From the NCBI RefSeq assembly GCF_003252795.1, contig NZ_QEPQ01000003.1:124001-188000 (forward strand): a stretch of DNA of 64,000 bases, given 5' to 3'. This document shows, piece by piece, positions 20,009-31,788 of this stretch. A model generated the notes under the pieces. That model was not told the DNA's origin and did no database searches. It saw only the letters and a program-made list of their open reading frames with translations. A program made the translations under genes and the position numbers. The stretch comes from Haemophilus parainfluenzae (lineage in GTDB: Bacteria > Pseudomonadota > Gammaproteobacteria > Enterobacterales > Pasteurellaceae). Position 1 is the first letter of the stretch; every line of letters begins with the position of its first letter.

Positions 20009-20716
20009 TTAAAGTGTTAATAATTCAGTTAAATGATTGATTTCTAATGTAGGCAAAACACTTGCTTCAGTAAATGAATTGAGGTTTTTACCCGATAAAT
20101 TAATCCATACAGCTTGGCAGCCAGCTTGAATGGCGCCTTGAACATCCGTGGTTAAGTTATCACCGATATGTAAAATTTCACTCGGTTTTACGCCAAAATA
20201 ATGGGCGGTTTGGTGGAACAAATCTTGATGAGGTTTCGCTCTGCCTTGTTCTCCACCACGTAAACTCAGCTGAAAGTGTTTAAATCCAATACGTGTTGCA
20301 ATCACATTACCGTTAGTAATCACGCTAAGTGGGTAGCGATCTTTCAGTTGATTCACCACTTCGATGCTTTCAGTGGGGACATTAATTTTATGTCGCCATT
20401 CAATAAATTCTTCCATGGCAAGCGCTAAAGTGCGGTCAATTTCAACCGCACTTTTACCATGATGTGTCAGTAAGTTGCGTAACGTTTCGACGCGCCAGGC
20501 AATCACATCTTCAGCAATCAAGGGATCTTTCTCCGCCAATTGCCATTTCCATTCTCGCCAATATTCTGAGGTAAGATCGCTTAGTTGCGCGTGTTCTTGC
20601 ACACATTGAAGAAAGCGTTCTTCGGCTAAACGAATGACATCACTGTTATCGTAAAGGGTATCATCAAGATCAAAACTCATGACCTTGAAAGGCTGAAGAC
20701 CGCGGTAAAATCGCAT
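20009..20716 (-). CDS. yigB: HAD-family phosphatase YigB-like
   Basis: In E. coli YigB dephosphorylates 5-amino-6-(5-phospho-D-ribitylamino)uracil in riboflavin synthesis and some other phosphates. The 235 residues carry HAD motif I as FDLDDTLYD near 15-23, motif II as VITNGN near 130, the motif III Lys in GRAKPHQDLF near 157, and motif IV as HIGDNLTTDVQGA near 177. The N-terminal MRFYRGLQPFKVMSFDLDD matches YigB closely. An inverted pair of uptake signals lies inside the coding region at 20428-20453. It sits within a compact minus-strand run, eight bases after its upstream neighbour. Confidence 0.82.
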   Translation of the reverse strand: MRFYRGLQPFKVMSFDLDDTLYDNSDVIRLAEERFLQCVQEHAQLSDLTSEYWREWKWQLAEKDPLIAEDVIAWRVETLRNLLTHHGKSAVEIDRTLALAMEEFIEWRHKINVPTESIEVVNQLKDRYPLSVITNGNVIATRIGFKHFQLSLRGGEQGRAKPHQDLFHQTAHYFGVKPSEILHIGDNLTTDVQGAIQAGCQAVWINLSGKNLNSFTEASVLPTLEINHLTELLTL

Positions 20717-20724
20717 AGTTAATC

Positions 20725-21144
20725 CTATTTAATCGTATTCACACCAAGCCATGCTGTCGCACGTTCATTGGTGATTTCTTCGTGTGTCCACATGCTCATT
20801 AAGTCAGGCTGAGGATGTTTGTTGGTGTTATAGCCGATCAAATGGGCAAAATCAAATACAGCATGGGGATAGCCGTTAATGAGCAATAAGGCTAAATAAC
20901 CACTTTCATCCCAGCAGATTTCTAATTTACGTGCTTCGTGGTGATTGCGTGTGTTATCAACATTATAAACATGTAAGCAATCGACAACAGGCTGCGCATT
21001 TTGACGCATATCTAATGCATAAAAATAGCCGGTTTCGCCATCATCTTCAAACATTACCGCCAGATGATCATGCACAGTCGAGTGTGTGCCGACTTGTTTT
21101 GGTTGACCGAGAAAGAGTTGATCTTCGAGGGTTAAATGTAACAT
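20725..21144 (-). CDS. Small conserved protein, probably DUF2251
   Basis: A 139-residue soluble protein with no signal peptide or membrane segment. It is acidic and His-rich (VGTHSTVHDHLAVMFEDDGE near 18-37, NTRNHHEARKLEICWDESGY near 83-102) and resembles the uncharacterised DUF2251 family found in Pasteurellaceae and relatives; the family name is from memory. Two Cys and several His could bind metal but no standard motif is present. It lies eight bases from both the NUDIX gene before it and yigB after it, so it is probably co-transcribed. I cannot assign a function. Confidence 0.6.
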   Translation of the reverse strand: MLHLTLEDQLFLGQPKQVGTHSTVHDHLAVMFEDDGETGYFYALDMRQNAQPVVDCLHVYNVDNTRNHHEARKLEICWDESGYLALLLINGYPHAVFDFAHLIGYNTNKHPQPDLMSMWTHEEITNERATAWLGVNTIK

Positions 21145-21152
21145 GGTATTTC

Positions 21153-21791
21153 CTAATCAAATTGTGTAGTCCAGTGACTACTATGGTGTGCTTGAAAGCA
21201 AAGTTCAACCTGTGCGGGCGTATTTTTTTCTTCATTCATTGGTGGCAGTTCACTCAACGCAAAATAGGCAGATTGCACAGTTTCACTATTTGGTTGAAAT
21301 TCACCACTTAATGGTTCGCACATGACGAAGGTTTTGAGTACAGGATGCGCAAAAGGCGGAAAATTTCGTTTATGTTGTTCGTGAATAGCAATAATGAAAG
21401 TCGGTTTAACATTAAGCCCCGCTTCTTCGCGTACTTCTTTAATCGTATTACTATGAATGGTTTCTAGCACATCTATCCAGCCGCCAGGCAGTGACCAAAG
21501 TCCATCATTTTCTTGTACTAATAAAATTTTATCATCTTTAAAAATAGCTGCACGCGAGTCGATTTTAGGGGTTTGATAACCTGCCCCATTGCAGAAAAAT
21601 GATTTGACGGTTTCTTTGGGTATTGCTGTTTTATAAGCGAGCATTTCAGCAGACAAATCCCGCAAGCGTTCATAGCGTTCAATATCATAGATATTTTTGC
21701 AATAAGTTAGCCCGTTTTGTGCAATGCTTTGGATTTCGATAGCCCAAGATAGCCAAGGTTCAGTAAGAAGTGAATCAGATTGTGTCTTCAT
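21153..21791 (-). CDS. NUDIX hydrolase with N-terminal extension
   Basis: NUDIX enzymes cleave nucleoside diphosphates linked to another group. The 212 residues have an N-terminal helical domain (about 1-65, LSWAIEIQSIAQNGLTYCKN) typical of one ADP-ribose/UDP-sugar-cleaving subgroup, then the NUDIX box LPGGWIDVLE..KEVREEAGL near 115-140. In the box the usual first Arg of REUXEE is replaced by Lys, a conservative change; the catalytic Glu pair is intact. It is the first gene of the 17-21.8 kb minus run, so it may be the operon head. ADP-ribose is a plausible substrate by subgroup only. Confidence 0.75.
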   Translation of the reverse strand: MKTQSDSLLTEPWLSWAIEIQSIAQNGLTYCKNIYDIERYERLRDLSAEMLAYKTAIPKETVKSFFCNGAGYQTPKIDSRAAIFKDDKILLVQENDGLWSLPGGWIDVLETIHSNTIKEVREEAGLNVKPTFIIAIHEQHKRNFPPFAHPVLKTFVMCEPLSGEFQPNSETVQSAYFALSELPPMNEEKNTPAQVELCFQAHHSSHWTTQFD

Positions 21792-21808
21792 AAAAACACC
21801 TTAAAAAA

Positions 21809-21837
21809 ACACCGCACTTTTGTGCAAAGTGCGGTGA
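21809..21837. terminator. Paired uptake-signal hairpin between eno and the NUDIX gene
   Basis: CACCGCACTTT and AAAGTGCGGTG are inverted across a short loop (exact signals at 21811-21819 and 21827-21835). It lies directly after eno on the minus strand. The T run on that side is weak, so efficiency is uncertain. Confidence 0.6.
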
Positions 21838-21862
21838 GATTTTACAGTAAATTCAGCGTGAA

Positions 21863-23188
<1,326 letters not shown>

Positions 23189-23460
23189 TTAAAGTTAATT
23201 AAAATTAGTTAGGCGAACCTAAAACGGGAATATAATAAAGCAAATTTAGAAATTTGTCTTGGAAAAATGACCGCACTTTGATCTGTATCTTATTTTTCAA
23301 TCAAGTGCGGTAAGTTTTTGTCTCTTTTTCGCCAATTATTTCTTTTATTTCAGTGGAATTGCCTTCAAAAGTTAGTTACAGTTGCACGAAATTTCGTATT
23401 ATTTTACGACGAATTATTTATTCTTAATTGAGACTTTCTTGCATTGAAAAAGGAATCATT

Positions 23461-25230
23461 ATGTCTCTTTCGACTTTTTTTCACCAAACCAAAACACGAA
23501 TAAAATCAGCGATATCCACCCATCCGATTGAAATCTTCATGATTGCTACGTTTGCTCTTGGGATTTGGTTTGTGGATATGAATTCAGAAAAAGATCATTT
23601 AGCTTATTGGCTATTTGAGCCGATGCTGTTTGTCTTTATTTATTTATCTCGCCCTTATGCCTGGTATCGTTTTTCGTGGATTGTGCCGATTATTGCCGTT
23701 TTCACCATTTGGCAAGTGAATGATAATGCTGATTTTTATGCTTATAGCCCTAAGTTTTGGAGCGCTCAATTTATTGTATTATTGATATTATGTGGTTTTC
23801 CATTTTTCAGAAACAATCAAGCCTTTACTTATCGTAATTTTACGACGCTATATTACATCACGTCATCCATCGCTGGCTGGGGGCTCGTCTCTGGTTTGGT
23901 CGCTGCAATTTTGGCTTCAATCAGTGCATTATTTAATATTGATTTTAGTGAATGGTTTCAAAAGCATCTTTATTCCTCAATTACCGCATTTTGTCTTCCT
24001 TTATTCTTTTTGGTTTTTCAACAGCGCCAAGAAAATACAGAGATGACGCTAAATCGTAGCGTTGAAATTTTAGTAAATTTTATCTTAGCGCCCGCCTTGA
24101 TGATTTTTACTGCGCTACTTTATGCTTATGTGGGCAAAATTATCTTAGCAGAGGCCTTACCCAAAGGGATGGTGTCGAATATTGCGTTGCCTTATTTAGT
24201 TGGTGGCTTAGGTGTTTACGCTTTACGTAGTATTAGTATTAAAGCAAATTGGGATGGTTTCTTTAAGTTTTTCCCATACCTTTCCATTGTGCCCATTGTA
24301 CTGCTATGGTTGGCCATTGACCGTCGAATAAGTGCCTATGCTTGGACTGAACAACGGATTTATTTAGTGGCATTAGCCTCAGCGATTACGGTGGCTTATG
24401 CCATTTTAATCATCCCTAAAATTCGCCAATATCGTTTGATTTCTGTCGTTGTAATGGCCGCAATTTTTGCCATGACTTGGGTGGTGAAACCAAAAGAAAT
24501 CGCTTATCAAAGCCAAACGGAACGTTTTGAGCATTTACTCACAAAGCTTAATTTATCTGATGGGCAAGGAAAAATTCGTGATGATGTGGATTTTTTTAGT
24601 CGTTTAGAAAATATGCCAGAAAACGAACGCCAAGATTGGAATGAATTAGATGATGTATCTGATTATTTAGTCCATCGTTTGGACTTAGGGCCTTATGACA
24701 GCTCTAATTATGAAGAGAAACGAAAAGCCTTTGTACGAAGATATGGTGAAAAAGCGAATGAACTGATTTCATTGGATGTTTATGAACATTCTTTCCGTAT
24801 CAATGATAGCGACATTATGGCTCTGCAAAATAGTCCGGTTAGAGAAGCTGAGTTTGAATGGTCATCAATTGATGTGAGTTCATATAAAAAATGGATCCAT
24901 GTGCCAGTCTATCAATTCTATCGTGTGGACGATAACAGCTCGAAAAAAGAAGAGAATGAGCCAAAAGAACGAGCCGAAGTTTGTTTTGTTGAAGAACATG
25001 ATAGATATTGTACCGATATGGATCAGCATATTAAACAGGTCTTTCAACAACATCATTTAGATTCAATGAAAAAACTGGCGGAATCAGATCTTAAACTCAT
25101 CCGTAAAGACTTACTAAAAATTGATGCGCCAAGTTTTGCTATCTATTTAGGTTCACTTGAAATGCAATTTAGTCAAGAAAAGGGCTATCACTACAAGGAA
25201 TTAACCGTCGAAGCCATTTTTGAGAAATAG
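23461..25230 (+). CDS. DUF4153 domain membrane protein
   Basis: I start at the ATG at 23461, which follows an AAGGA site; an in-frame TTG 33 bases earlier is less likely. The 589-residue product has about ten hydrophobic segments in the first 370 residues (for example IFMIATFALGIWFVDM, FIVLLILCGFPFF, IALPYLVGGLGVYAL, LISVVVMAAIFAMTWVV), then a soluble, charged C-terminal domain of about 215 residues likely outside the membrane. The EQRIYLVALASAITVAYAI segment near 305-325 matches the family called DUF4153, of unknown function. It is monocistronic, with a long upstream region (23174-23460) carrying two uptake signals. Confidence 0.65.
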   Translation: MSLSTFFHQTKTRIKSAISTHPIEIFMIATFALGIWFVDMNSEKDHLAYWLFEPMLFVFIYLSRPYAWYRFSWIVPIIAVFTIWQVNDNADFYAYSPKFWSAQFIVLLILCGFPFFRNNQAFTYRNFTTLYYITSSIAGWGLVSGLVAAILASISALFNIDFSEWFQKHLYSSITAFCLPLFFLVFQQRQENTEMTLNRSVEILVNFILAPALMIFTALLYAYVGKIILAEALPKGMVSNIALPYLVGGLGVYALRSISIKANWDGFFKFFPYLSIVPIVLLWLAIDRRISAYAWTEQRIYLVALASAITVAYAILIIPKIRQYRLISVVVMAAIFAMTWVVKPKEIAYQSQTERFEHLLTKLNLSDGQGKIRDDVDFFSRLENMPENERQDWNELDDVSDYLVHRLDLGPYDSSNYEEKRKAFVRRYGEKANELISLDVYEHSFRINDSDIMALQNSPVREAEFEWSSIDVSSYKKWIHVPVYQFYRVDDNSSKKEENEPKERAEVCFVEEHDRYCTDMDQHIKQVFQQHHLDSMKKLAESDLKLIRKDLLKIDAPSFAIYLGSLEMQFSQEKGYHYKELTVEAIFEK

Positions 25231-25309
25231 GCTGGATATGTAAAGTGCGGTGATGTTATTGCAAAAATTTGGTTAAAAATGACCGCGCTTTGAGATTAAA
25301 TGAATAAAA

Positions 25310-25337
25310 TTTCCCCAATCCTATTTAAATTGGGGAA
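25310..25337. terminator. Hairpin terminator between DUF4153 gene and glycosyltransferase
   Basis: TTCCCCAAT (25311-25319) pairs with ATTGGGGAA (25329-25337). On the minus strand it is followed by ATTTTATT, so it most likely ends the glycosyltransferase transcript. Confidence 0.7.
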
Positions 25338-25360
25338 GTAGAATGGTAGAAATCAAAGCG

Positions 25361-26296
25361 TTATTGAACGCATTGATATAAAAGTTTTTTCAATAATTGG
25401 ATGCGTTGGTCTAAAATGCTGAACATCGTATGTCGATCTTCTCCAAATAATGAAATCTCACGAGTAGATTGAACCTTATCGTAAGCCGAAAATGCCATTT
25501 CAAACTCTTCCTTGCTGAGTTTAATGGATTTTTCGTGTAACGTTCGGCTTAGTAAGCTCACTTCTTTCAATGTTAAGTCAGGAAATAAATGGCCGATCCA
25601 GAGTTCCATCGAGTATTGAACGGCCTCGCTAATTTTTTCTTGTTTTTTACTTTCTTGTCCGGGATGTAGTCGATAAAGCAACAAGGGCTCCGGTAAATTT
25701 GCAAATTTCTTTTTGTGTAATGCGCATTGTACCCACATATGAAAATCGGGCGCTGTGGCGGTTTTGGCATAATTAATGGCGAGCACTTTGACACTAGAAT
25801 GTCGCCACATTGAAGAGGGATTAATGATATTGTCACGAGCTAAAGAAAAATGTGCTTTTATATCTTTATCTAAAAGAGGAAGTGTACTCACTTTAGTCAT
25901 TTTATCAGTTTGCCCATCATTAAAGAGCAGAGCATTACTTCCTAAAATATCAATTTCAGGATGCTTATCTAAATATTGAACTTGTTTTTCAAAACGGTGT
26001 GGTACACAAATATCATCGGCATCCATGCGAGCGACATATTCCACATCCATCTCTTTAAGTATATCCATAGTGAATTGCATTACGGCAGGTTCACCTTGGT
26101 TTTCAGAAAAGTGATAAACGCGTAAGCGAGCATCTTTCGCTGCATAATTCTCGAGAATCTTGCCTGTGTTATCGGTAGAATCATCATTAACCGCAAGAAT
26201 ACAAAAATCACTAAATGTCTGATTCACCAATGAATCTAAACATTCAGTGATAAAATTTTCTGCATTGTATGCAGGTAACATTACGGCAAGTTTCAT
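25361..26296 (-). CDS. Family 2 glycosyltransferase
   Basis: A 311-residue GT-A fold glycosyltransferase. The N-terminus MLPAYNAENFITECLDSLVN is the usual nucleotide-sugar site, followed by NDDSTDNT near 37 and the metal-binding DXD motif as RMDADDICVPHRF near 88-100. The C-terminal third is charged and helical. There is no signal peptide; it should work at the inner face of the cytoplasmic membrane. It stands alone between the DUF4153 gene and pyrG, away from any polysaccharide cluster, which in Haemophilus is common for lipooligosaccharide outer-core transferases. The donor and acceptor cannot be told from the sequence. Confidence 0.8.
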   Translation of the reverse strand: MKLAVMLPAYNAENFITECLDSLVNQTFSDFCILAVNDDSTDNTGKILENYAAKDARLRVYHFSENQGEPAVMQFTMDILKEMDVEYVARMDADDICVPHRFEKQVQYLDKHPEIDILGSNALLFNDGQTDKMTKVSTLPLLDKDIKAHFSLARDNIINPSSMWRHSSVKVLAINYAKTATAPDFHMWVQCALHKKKFANLPEPLLLYRLHPGQESKKQEKISEAVQYSMELWIGHLFPDLTLKEVSLLSRTLHEKSIKLSKEEFEMAFSAYDKVQSTREISLFGEDRHTMFSILDQRIQLLKKLLYQCVQ

Positions 26297-26357
26297 TTTT
26301 AGTTATCCGTTATTAAATGAGTGAATAAGGCATAGATAATTTTATTCCCTATTAATA

Positions 26358-26401
26358 CAAAGTGCGGTCAAAAACACAAGAATTTTTGACCGCACTTTTT
26401 C
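26358..26401 (-). terminator. Paired uptake-signal terminator after pyrG
   Basis: AAAGTGCGGTCAAAAA (26359-26374) pairs perfectly with TTTTTGACCGCACTTT (26383-26398), eight-base loop. The 16-base stem holds two exact uptake signals in inverted order, immediately after pyrG on the minus strand. Confidence 0.85.
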
Positions 26402-26418
26402 ATCGTATTATCAACAAA

Positions 26419-28101
<1,683 letters not shown>

Positions 28102-28317
28102 TCATCTTTTATGCAAATTTGTGCAGAATGCTGAAAAGTGCGGTCAAAAATAAAAGAAAAAGATGATTAGCTATCAAGACGGGAGGATAGTTTACAGGAT
28201 TTGAGATTTTTATACAATCTTGTCTTGTCAGGAATGTATGAAAATTAAATGGCTTATCATATTCTCCATTCTACGATAGAATACGCCCAAAATTTTTTAT
28301 AAAGAAGAGAAAAATTT

Positions 28318-29688
28318 ATGACAAATAAAGCATTAAGCGTGGTGATTTTAGCAGCCGGTAAAGGCACTCGTATGTATTCTGATTTACCTAAAGTCTTGCA
28401 CAAAGTGGCAGGTAAACCGATGGTAAAACATGTGATCGATACGGCAAATCAATTAGGTGCGGAAAACGTGCATTTGATTTATGGTCACGGTGGCGAATTA
28501 ATGCGTGAGCGTTTAGCAAATGAAAGCGTGAACTGGGTGTTCCAAGCGGAACAATTGGGTACAGGACATGCTATGCAACAAGCAATGCCTTTTTTCCGTG
28601 ATGATGAAAATGTTTTAATGGTGTATGGCGATGGCCCAATGATTACACCGGAAACATTGCAAAAATTAATCGATGCGAAACCTGAAAATGGTATCGCAGT
28701 GTTAACGGTCGTATTAGATAACCCAACAGGTTATGGTCGAATCGTACGTGAAAATGGCAAAGTTGTAGGGATTGTTGAACAAAAAGATGCAACGCCTGAG
28801 CAACTCAAAATTCAAGAGATTAATACAGGTGTGTTAGTTTCAGATGGTGCAAGTTTCAAAAAATGGTTAGCGCGTTTAGATAATAATAATGCACAAGGTG
28901 AGTTTTATATTACTGATGTAATTGGCTTAGCTCATCAAGATGGTTGTCCGATTGTAGCTGTTCAAGCAACTGATTTTATGGAAGTTGAAGGGGTGAATAA
29001 CCGCCTACAATTAGCCAAAATGGAACGCTATTATCAACGTAAACAAGCAGAAAAACTTTTACTTGCAGGCGTCATGTTGATTGATCCAGCTCGTTTTGAT
29101 TTGCGCGGGACATTAGAACACGGTAAAGATGTTGAAATTGATGTGAACGTAATTGTGGAAGGCAATGTGCGTTTGGGCGACCGTGTAAAAATCGGTGCAG
29201 GTTGTGTATTGAAAAACGTGACCATTGGTGATGATGTTGAAATCAAGCCTTATTCTGTTTTAGAAGATGCCACAATTGGTGAGAAAGCAGCGATTGGCCC
29301 ATTCTCTCGTTTACGTCCAGGTGCTGAATTAGCGGCTGAAACCCATGTGGGCAACTTTGTGGAAATTAAAAAATCTACAGTAGGGAAAGGTTCTAAAGTA
29401 AATCACCTCACTTATGTGGGTGATACAGAAATCGGTGAAAACTGTAACATTGGTGCGGGCGTGATTACTTGTAACTATGATGGTGCCAATAAATTTAAAA
29501 CAATCATCGGTAACAATGTTTTTGTTGGTTCGGATACGCAGTTAGTTGCACCAGTTACTGTAGCCGATGGCGCAACGATCGGTGCGGGCTCAACGATTAC
29601 TCAAAATATTGAGAAAGATGAGTTGGTGATCACTCGTGTGCCACAACGTCATATTCAAGGTTGGCAAAGACCGGTGAAGAAAAAATAA
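28318..29688 (+). CDS. glmU: Bifunctional GlmU (GlcNAc-1-P uridyltransferase / glucosamine-1-P acetyltransferase)
   Basis: GlmU makes UDP-GlcNAc, the precursor for peptidoglycan and lipid A. The N-terminal uridyltransferase has [19 protein letters not shown] near 11-29. The C-terminal left-handed beta-helix (about 255-430) has hexapeptide repeats such as [13 protein letters not shown] and [18 protein letters not shown], and the catalytic His is in VNHLTYVGD near 363. It has 456 residues, as in E. coli. An AAGAAGAG ribosome site precedes the ATG and a hairpin terminator follows. Confidence 0.97.
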   Translation: MTNKALSVVILAAGKGTRMYSDLPKVLHKVAGKPMVKHVIDTANQLGAENVHLIYGHGGELMRERLANESVNWVFQAEQLGTGHAMQQAMPFFRDDENVLMVYGDGPMITPETLQKLIDAKPENGIAVLTVVLDNPTGYGRIVRENGKVVGIVEQKDATPEQLKIQEINTGVLVSDGASFKKWLARLDNNNAQGEFYITDVIGLAHQDGCPIVAVQATDFMEVEGVNNRLQLAKMERYYQRKQAEKLLLAGVMLIDPARFDLRGTLEHGKDVEIDVNVIVEGNVRLGDRVKIGAGCVLKNVTIGDDVEIKPYSVLEDATIGEKAAIGPFSRLRPGAELAAETHVGNFVEIKKSTVGKGSKVNHLTYVGDTEIGENCNIGAGVITCNYDGANKFKTIIGNNVFVGSDTQLVAPVTVADGATIGAGSTITQNIEKDELVITRVPQRHIQGWQRPVKKK

Positions 29689-29696
29689 TTAACATT

Positions 29697-29724
29697 GAAA
29701 GGCGAACCAATGTGTTCGCCTTTT
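29697..29724 (+). terminator. Terminator after glmU
   Basis: AAAGGCGAAC (29698-29707) pairs with GTTCGCCTTT (29714-29723), six-base loop, followed by T. A near-identical hairpin (AAGGCGAACA) follows rdgC at 53.4 kb. Confidence 0.8.
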
Positions 29725-29804
29725 ATGATTTGATGCCTTTTACTTTATAAAGGTTGTTCGAGTTGCTAAAATCATCGTCCATTTATAAAGACAGATAATT
29801 TCCT

Positions 29805-30296
29805 ATGACAAAAAATAAAACAGGACTTTCATTCCTTTGGCTAAGTGCGGTCGCATTTATCCTTGATTTACTGACCAAATATATTGTGGTACAGCGCTTT
29901 GATCTCTATGAAAGCGTGAACATATTGCCCGTTTTTAATTTAACTTACGTACGAAATTACGGTGCGGCATTTAGCTTTTTAGCTGATCATGATGGTTGGC
30001 AGAAATATTTCTTTATCGTGCTCGCAATTGGGATTTCTTTAATGCTGGCTTACTTTATGAAAAAGAATTCGGCAGAACAAAAATTACAAAACTCAGCTTA
30101 TGCGCTGATTATTGGCGGTGCGTTAGCCAATATGGTGGACCGTGTGTATAACGGTTTTGTGGTGGACTTCTTAGATTTTTATTGGGATATTTATCATTAT
30201 CCGGTATTCAATGTGGCAGATATTGCGATTTGTATTGGTGCGGGTTTATTAGCATTAGATGCCTTTAAAGGTGATAAAAAGAGCGGTCAAAAATGA
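29805..30296 (+). CDS. lspA: Lipoprotein signal peptidase
   Basis: Signal peptidase II removes the signal peptide of prolipoproteins in the inner membrane. The 163 residues have four hydrophobic helices and the two catalytic Asp motifs: [19 protein letters not shown] near 111-129 and [15 protein letters not shown] near 136-150. The N-terminal pattern [13 protein letters not shown] is typical. The stop overlaps the start of ispH by four bases (ATGA), so the two are translationally coupled. An uptake signal is inside at 29843-29851. Confidence 0.96.
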   Translation: MTKNKTGLSFLWLSAVAFILDLLTKYIVVQRFDLYESVNILPVFNLTYVRNYGAAFSFLADHDGWQKYFFIVLAIGISLMLAYFMKKNSAEQKLQNSAYALIIGGALANMVDRVYNGFVVDFLDFYWDIYHYPVFNVADIAICIGAGLLALDAFKGDKKSGQK

Positions 30297-31237
30297 AGAT
30301 AATTTTAGCCAATCCTCGCGGATTTTGCGCAGGTGTCGATCGAGCCATTAGCATTGTTGAATTAGCGCTTGAAATTCATGGCGCACCGATTTATGTGCGC
30401 CATGAAGTGGTGCACAACCGTTTCGTGGTAAATGGTTTGCGTGAGCGTGGAGCGATTTTTGTGGAAGAACTGAGCGAAGTGCCTGATGGCGCCATTGTGA
30501 TTTTCTCTGCTCATGGTGTGTCACAAGCCGTTCGTCAAGAAGCGAAAGATCGTCAGTTAAAAGTGTTTGATGCAACTTGCCCGTTGGTAACCAAAGTTCA
30601 TATGCAAGTGGCTCGTGCGAGCCGTAAAGGGACGAAAGCGATTTTGATCGGTCACAAAGGCCACCCAGAAGTGGAAGGCACCATGGGGCAGTATAATAAT
30701 GCCGAAGGTGGCATTTTCTTAATTGAAAGCGTGGAAGATATTGCGCGCTTGCCGGTTCAAGAAAATGATGATTTAACCTTTATGACACAAACCACACTTT
30801 CTCTTGATGATACGGCAGAAACTATCAGTGCATTGAAAGATAAATATCCTGCGATTCAAGGCCCGCATAAAAACGATATTTGCTATGCCACAACTAATCG
30901 TCAAGAAGCAGTGCGTGAATTAGCGAAACAGTGTGATTTAGTGGTGGTTGTAGGCTCTAAAAACTCATCGAATTCTAATCGTTTAGCTGAGTTGGCATCG
31001 CGTATGGGTGTGAAATCAAAATTGATTGATGATCCAAATGATGTAGCGGCAGATTGGTTTGAAGGTGTTGAAACAATTGGCGTAACAGCAGGTGCATCAG
31101 CACCAGAAGAGTTGGTGCAATCCGTGATTGCTCGATTAAAAGAATTTGGTGCGGATAGTATCGAAGAGCTTAAAGGCTTAGAAGAGAATATGTTCTTTGA
31201 AGTGCCAAAAGAGCTACGAATAAAAGAAGTAAACTAA
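30293..31237 (+). CDS. ispH: 4-hydroxy-3-methylbut-2-enyl diphosphate reductase IspH (LytB)
   Basis: IspH performs the last step of the MEP isoprenoid pathway with a [4Fe-4S] cluster. The 314 residues have the cluster cysteines in [14 protein letters not shown] near 12, [12 protein letters not shown] near 96 and [15 protein letters not shown] near 197, plus the catalytic Glu in the TMTQTT-like region. It overlaps lspA by four bases; the isoprenoid link with lipoprotein processing is only positional. In E. coli the same genes are in the ribF-ileS-lspA-fkpB-ispH operon. Confidence 0.97.
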   Translation: MKIILANPRGFCAGVDRAISIVELALEIHGAPIYVRHEVVHNRFVVNGLRERGAIFVEELSEVPDGAIVIFSAHGVSQAVRQEAKDRQLKVFDATCPLVTKVHMQVARASRKGTKAILIGHKGHPEVEGTMGQYNNAEGGIFLIESVEDIARLPVQENDDLTFMTQTTLSLDDTAETISALKDKYPAIQGPHKNDICYATTNRQEAVRELAKQCDLVVVVGSKNSSNSNRLAELASRMGVKSKLIDDPNDVAADWFEGVETIGVTAGASAPEELVQSVIARLKEFGADSIEELKGLEENMFFEVPKELRIKEVN

Positions 31238-31243
31238 TTCTAT

Positions 31244-31277
31244 TAAAAAAGTGCGGTTAATTTACCGCACTTTTTTT
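31244..31277. terminator. Bidirectional uptake-signal terminator between ispH and the DUF305 gene
   Basis: AAAAAAGTGCGGT (31245-31257) pairs with ACCGCACTTTTTT (31264-31276), six-base loop. It can serve both convergent genes. Confidence 0.85.
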
Positions 31278-31285
31278 GTGTTATT

Positions 31286-31657
31286 TTATTTTTTATTGTG
31301 CACTTTAAGCCATTTTTGCATTTGTTCAATTTCTGCCTGTTGAGCGTTAATAATATTCTCAGCAAGCTTACGCATCTCAGGATCTTTTCCGTATTTTAAT
31401 TCAACTTCCGCCATTTTTACTGCGCCAATATGGTGTGGCAACATACCTGCTGCAAAAGCAACATCAGGATCTTTATATTGCGCAGCTGCCATCATGTCTT
31501 GATTCATTTGATTCATACCTTGCATTAATTCTTGTTGCATTGCAGAATCTGTCGACATTGACATATTCATGTGTGCTTGATGTGGTTGTTCATTAGCTTG
31601 GGCATAAATTGAAACTGCAGCAGCGCTAAGTGTGATAAAAGTCATAAGTTTTTTCAT
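31286..31657 (-). CDS. Periplasmic Met/His-rich DUF305 protein, probable copper binder
   Basis: A 123-residue protein with a Sec signal peptide (cut probably after IYA, residue 20). The mature N-terminus is very rich in Met and His (HQAHMNMSMSTDSAM, LMQGMNQMNQDMM near 25-57), as in periplasmic copper(I)-binding proteins. The C-terminal part has the DUF305 pattern MLPHHIGAVKMAEVEL near 73-88 and AQQAEIEQMQKWLK near 105-118. DUF305 proteins are often found with copper-resistance genes. The gene has a strong AGGAGAAA ribosome site and a promoter with a 19-base spacer and dyad like those controlled by MerR/CueR regulators. The metal role is an inference. Confidence 0.75.
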   Translation of the reverse strand: MKKLMTFITLSAAAVSIYAQANEQPHQAHMNMSMSTDSAMQQELMQGMNQMNQDMMAAAQYKDPDVAFAAGMLPHHIGAVKMAEVELKYGKDPEMRKLAENIINAQQAEIEQMQKWLKVHNKK

Positions 31658-31691
31658 GTTTTTCTCCTATGTGATAACTGAATGAGCACGA

Positions 31692-31722
31692 ATCATAAAC
31701 TTTAACCTAAGGTTAAGGTCAA
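31692..31722 (-). promoter_or_regulatory. MerR-type promoter with operator dyad upstream of the DUF305 gene
   Basis: On the minus strand TTGACC (31717-31722) and TATGAT (31692-31697) are separated by exactly 19 bases, the over-long spacing typical of promoters activated by MerR-family metal sensors. The spacer contains a perfect dyad TTAACCT-A-AGGTTAA (31702-31716), partly extended by AC/GT outside. Transcription would begin about 28 bases before the DUF305 start codon. Confidence 0.65.
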
Positions 31723-31788
31723 TATTTATTCCGAAAATTTTTGGTGAGATGCTAAAATAAGACAATGTTTGATATGAGGGACAGAATC

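Noticed and set aside
31765-31788. Upstream ATG for rdgB adding eight residues
   Set aside because: The added residues are not in the family and the ribosome site fits the ATG at 31789.
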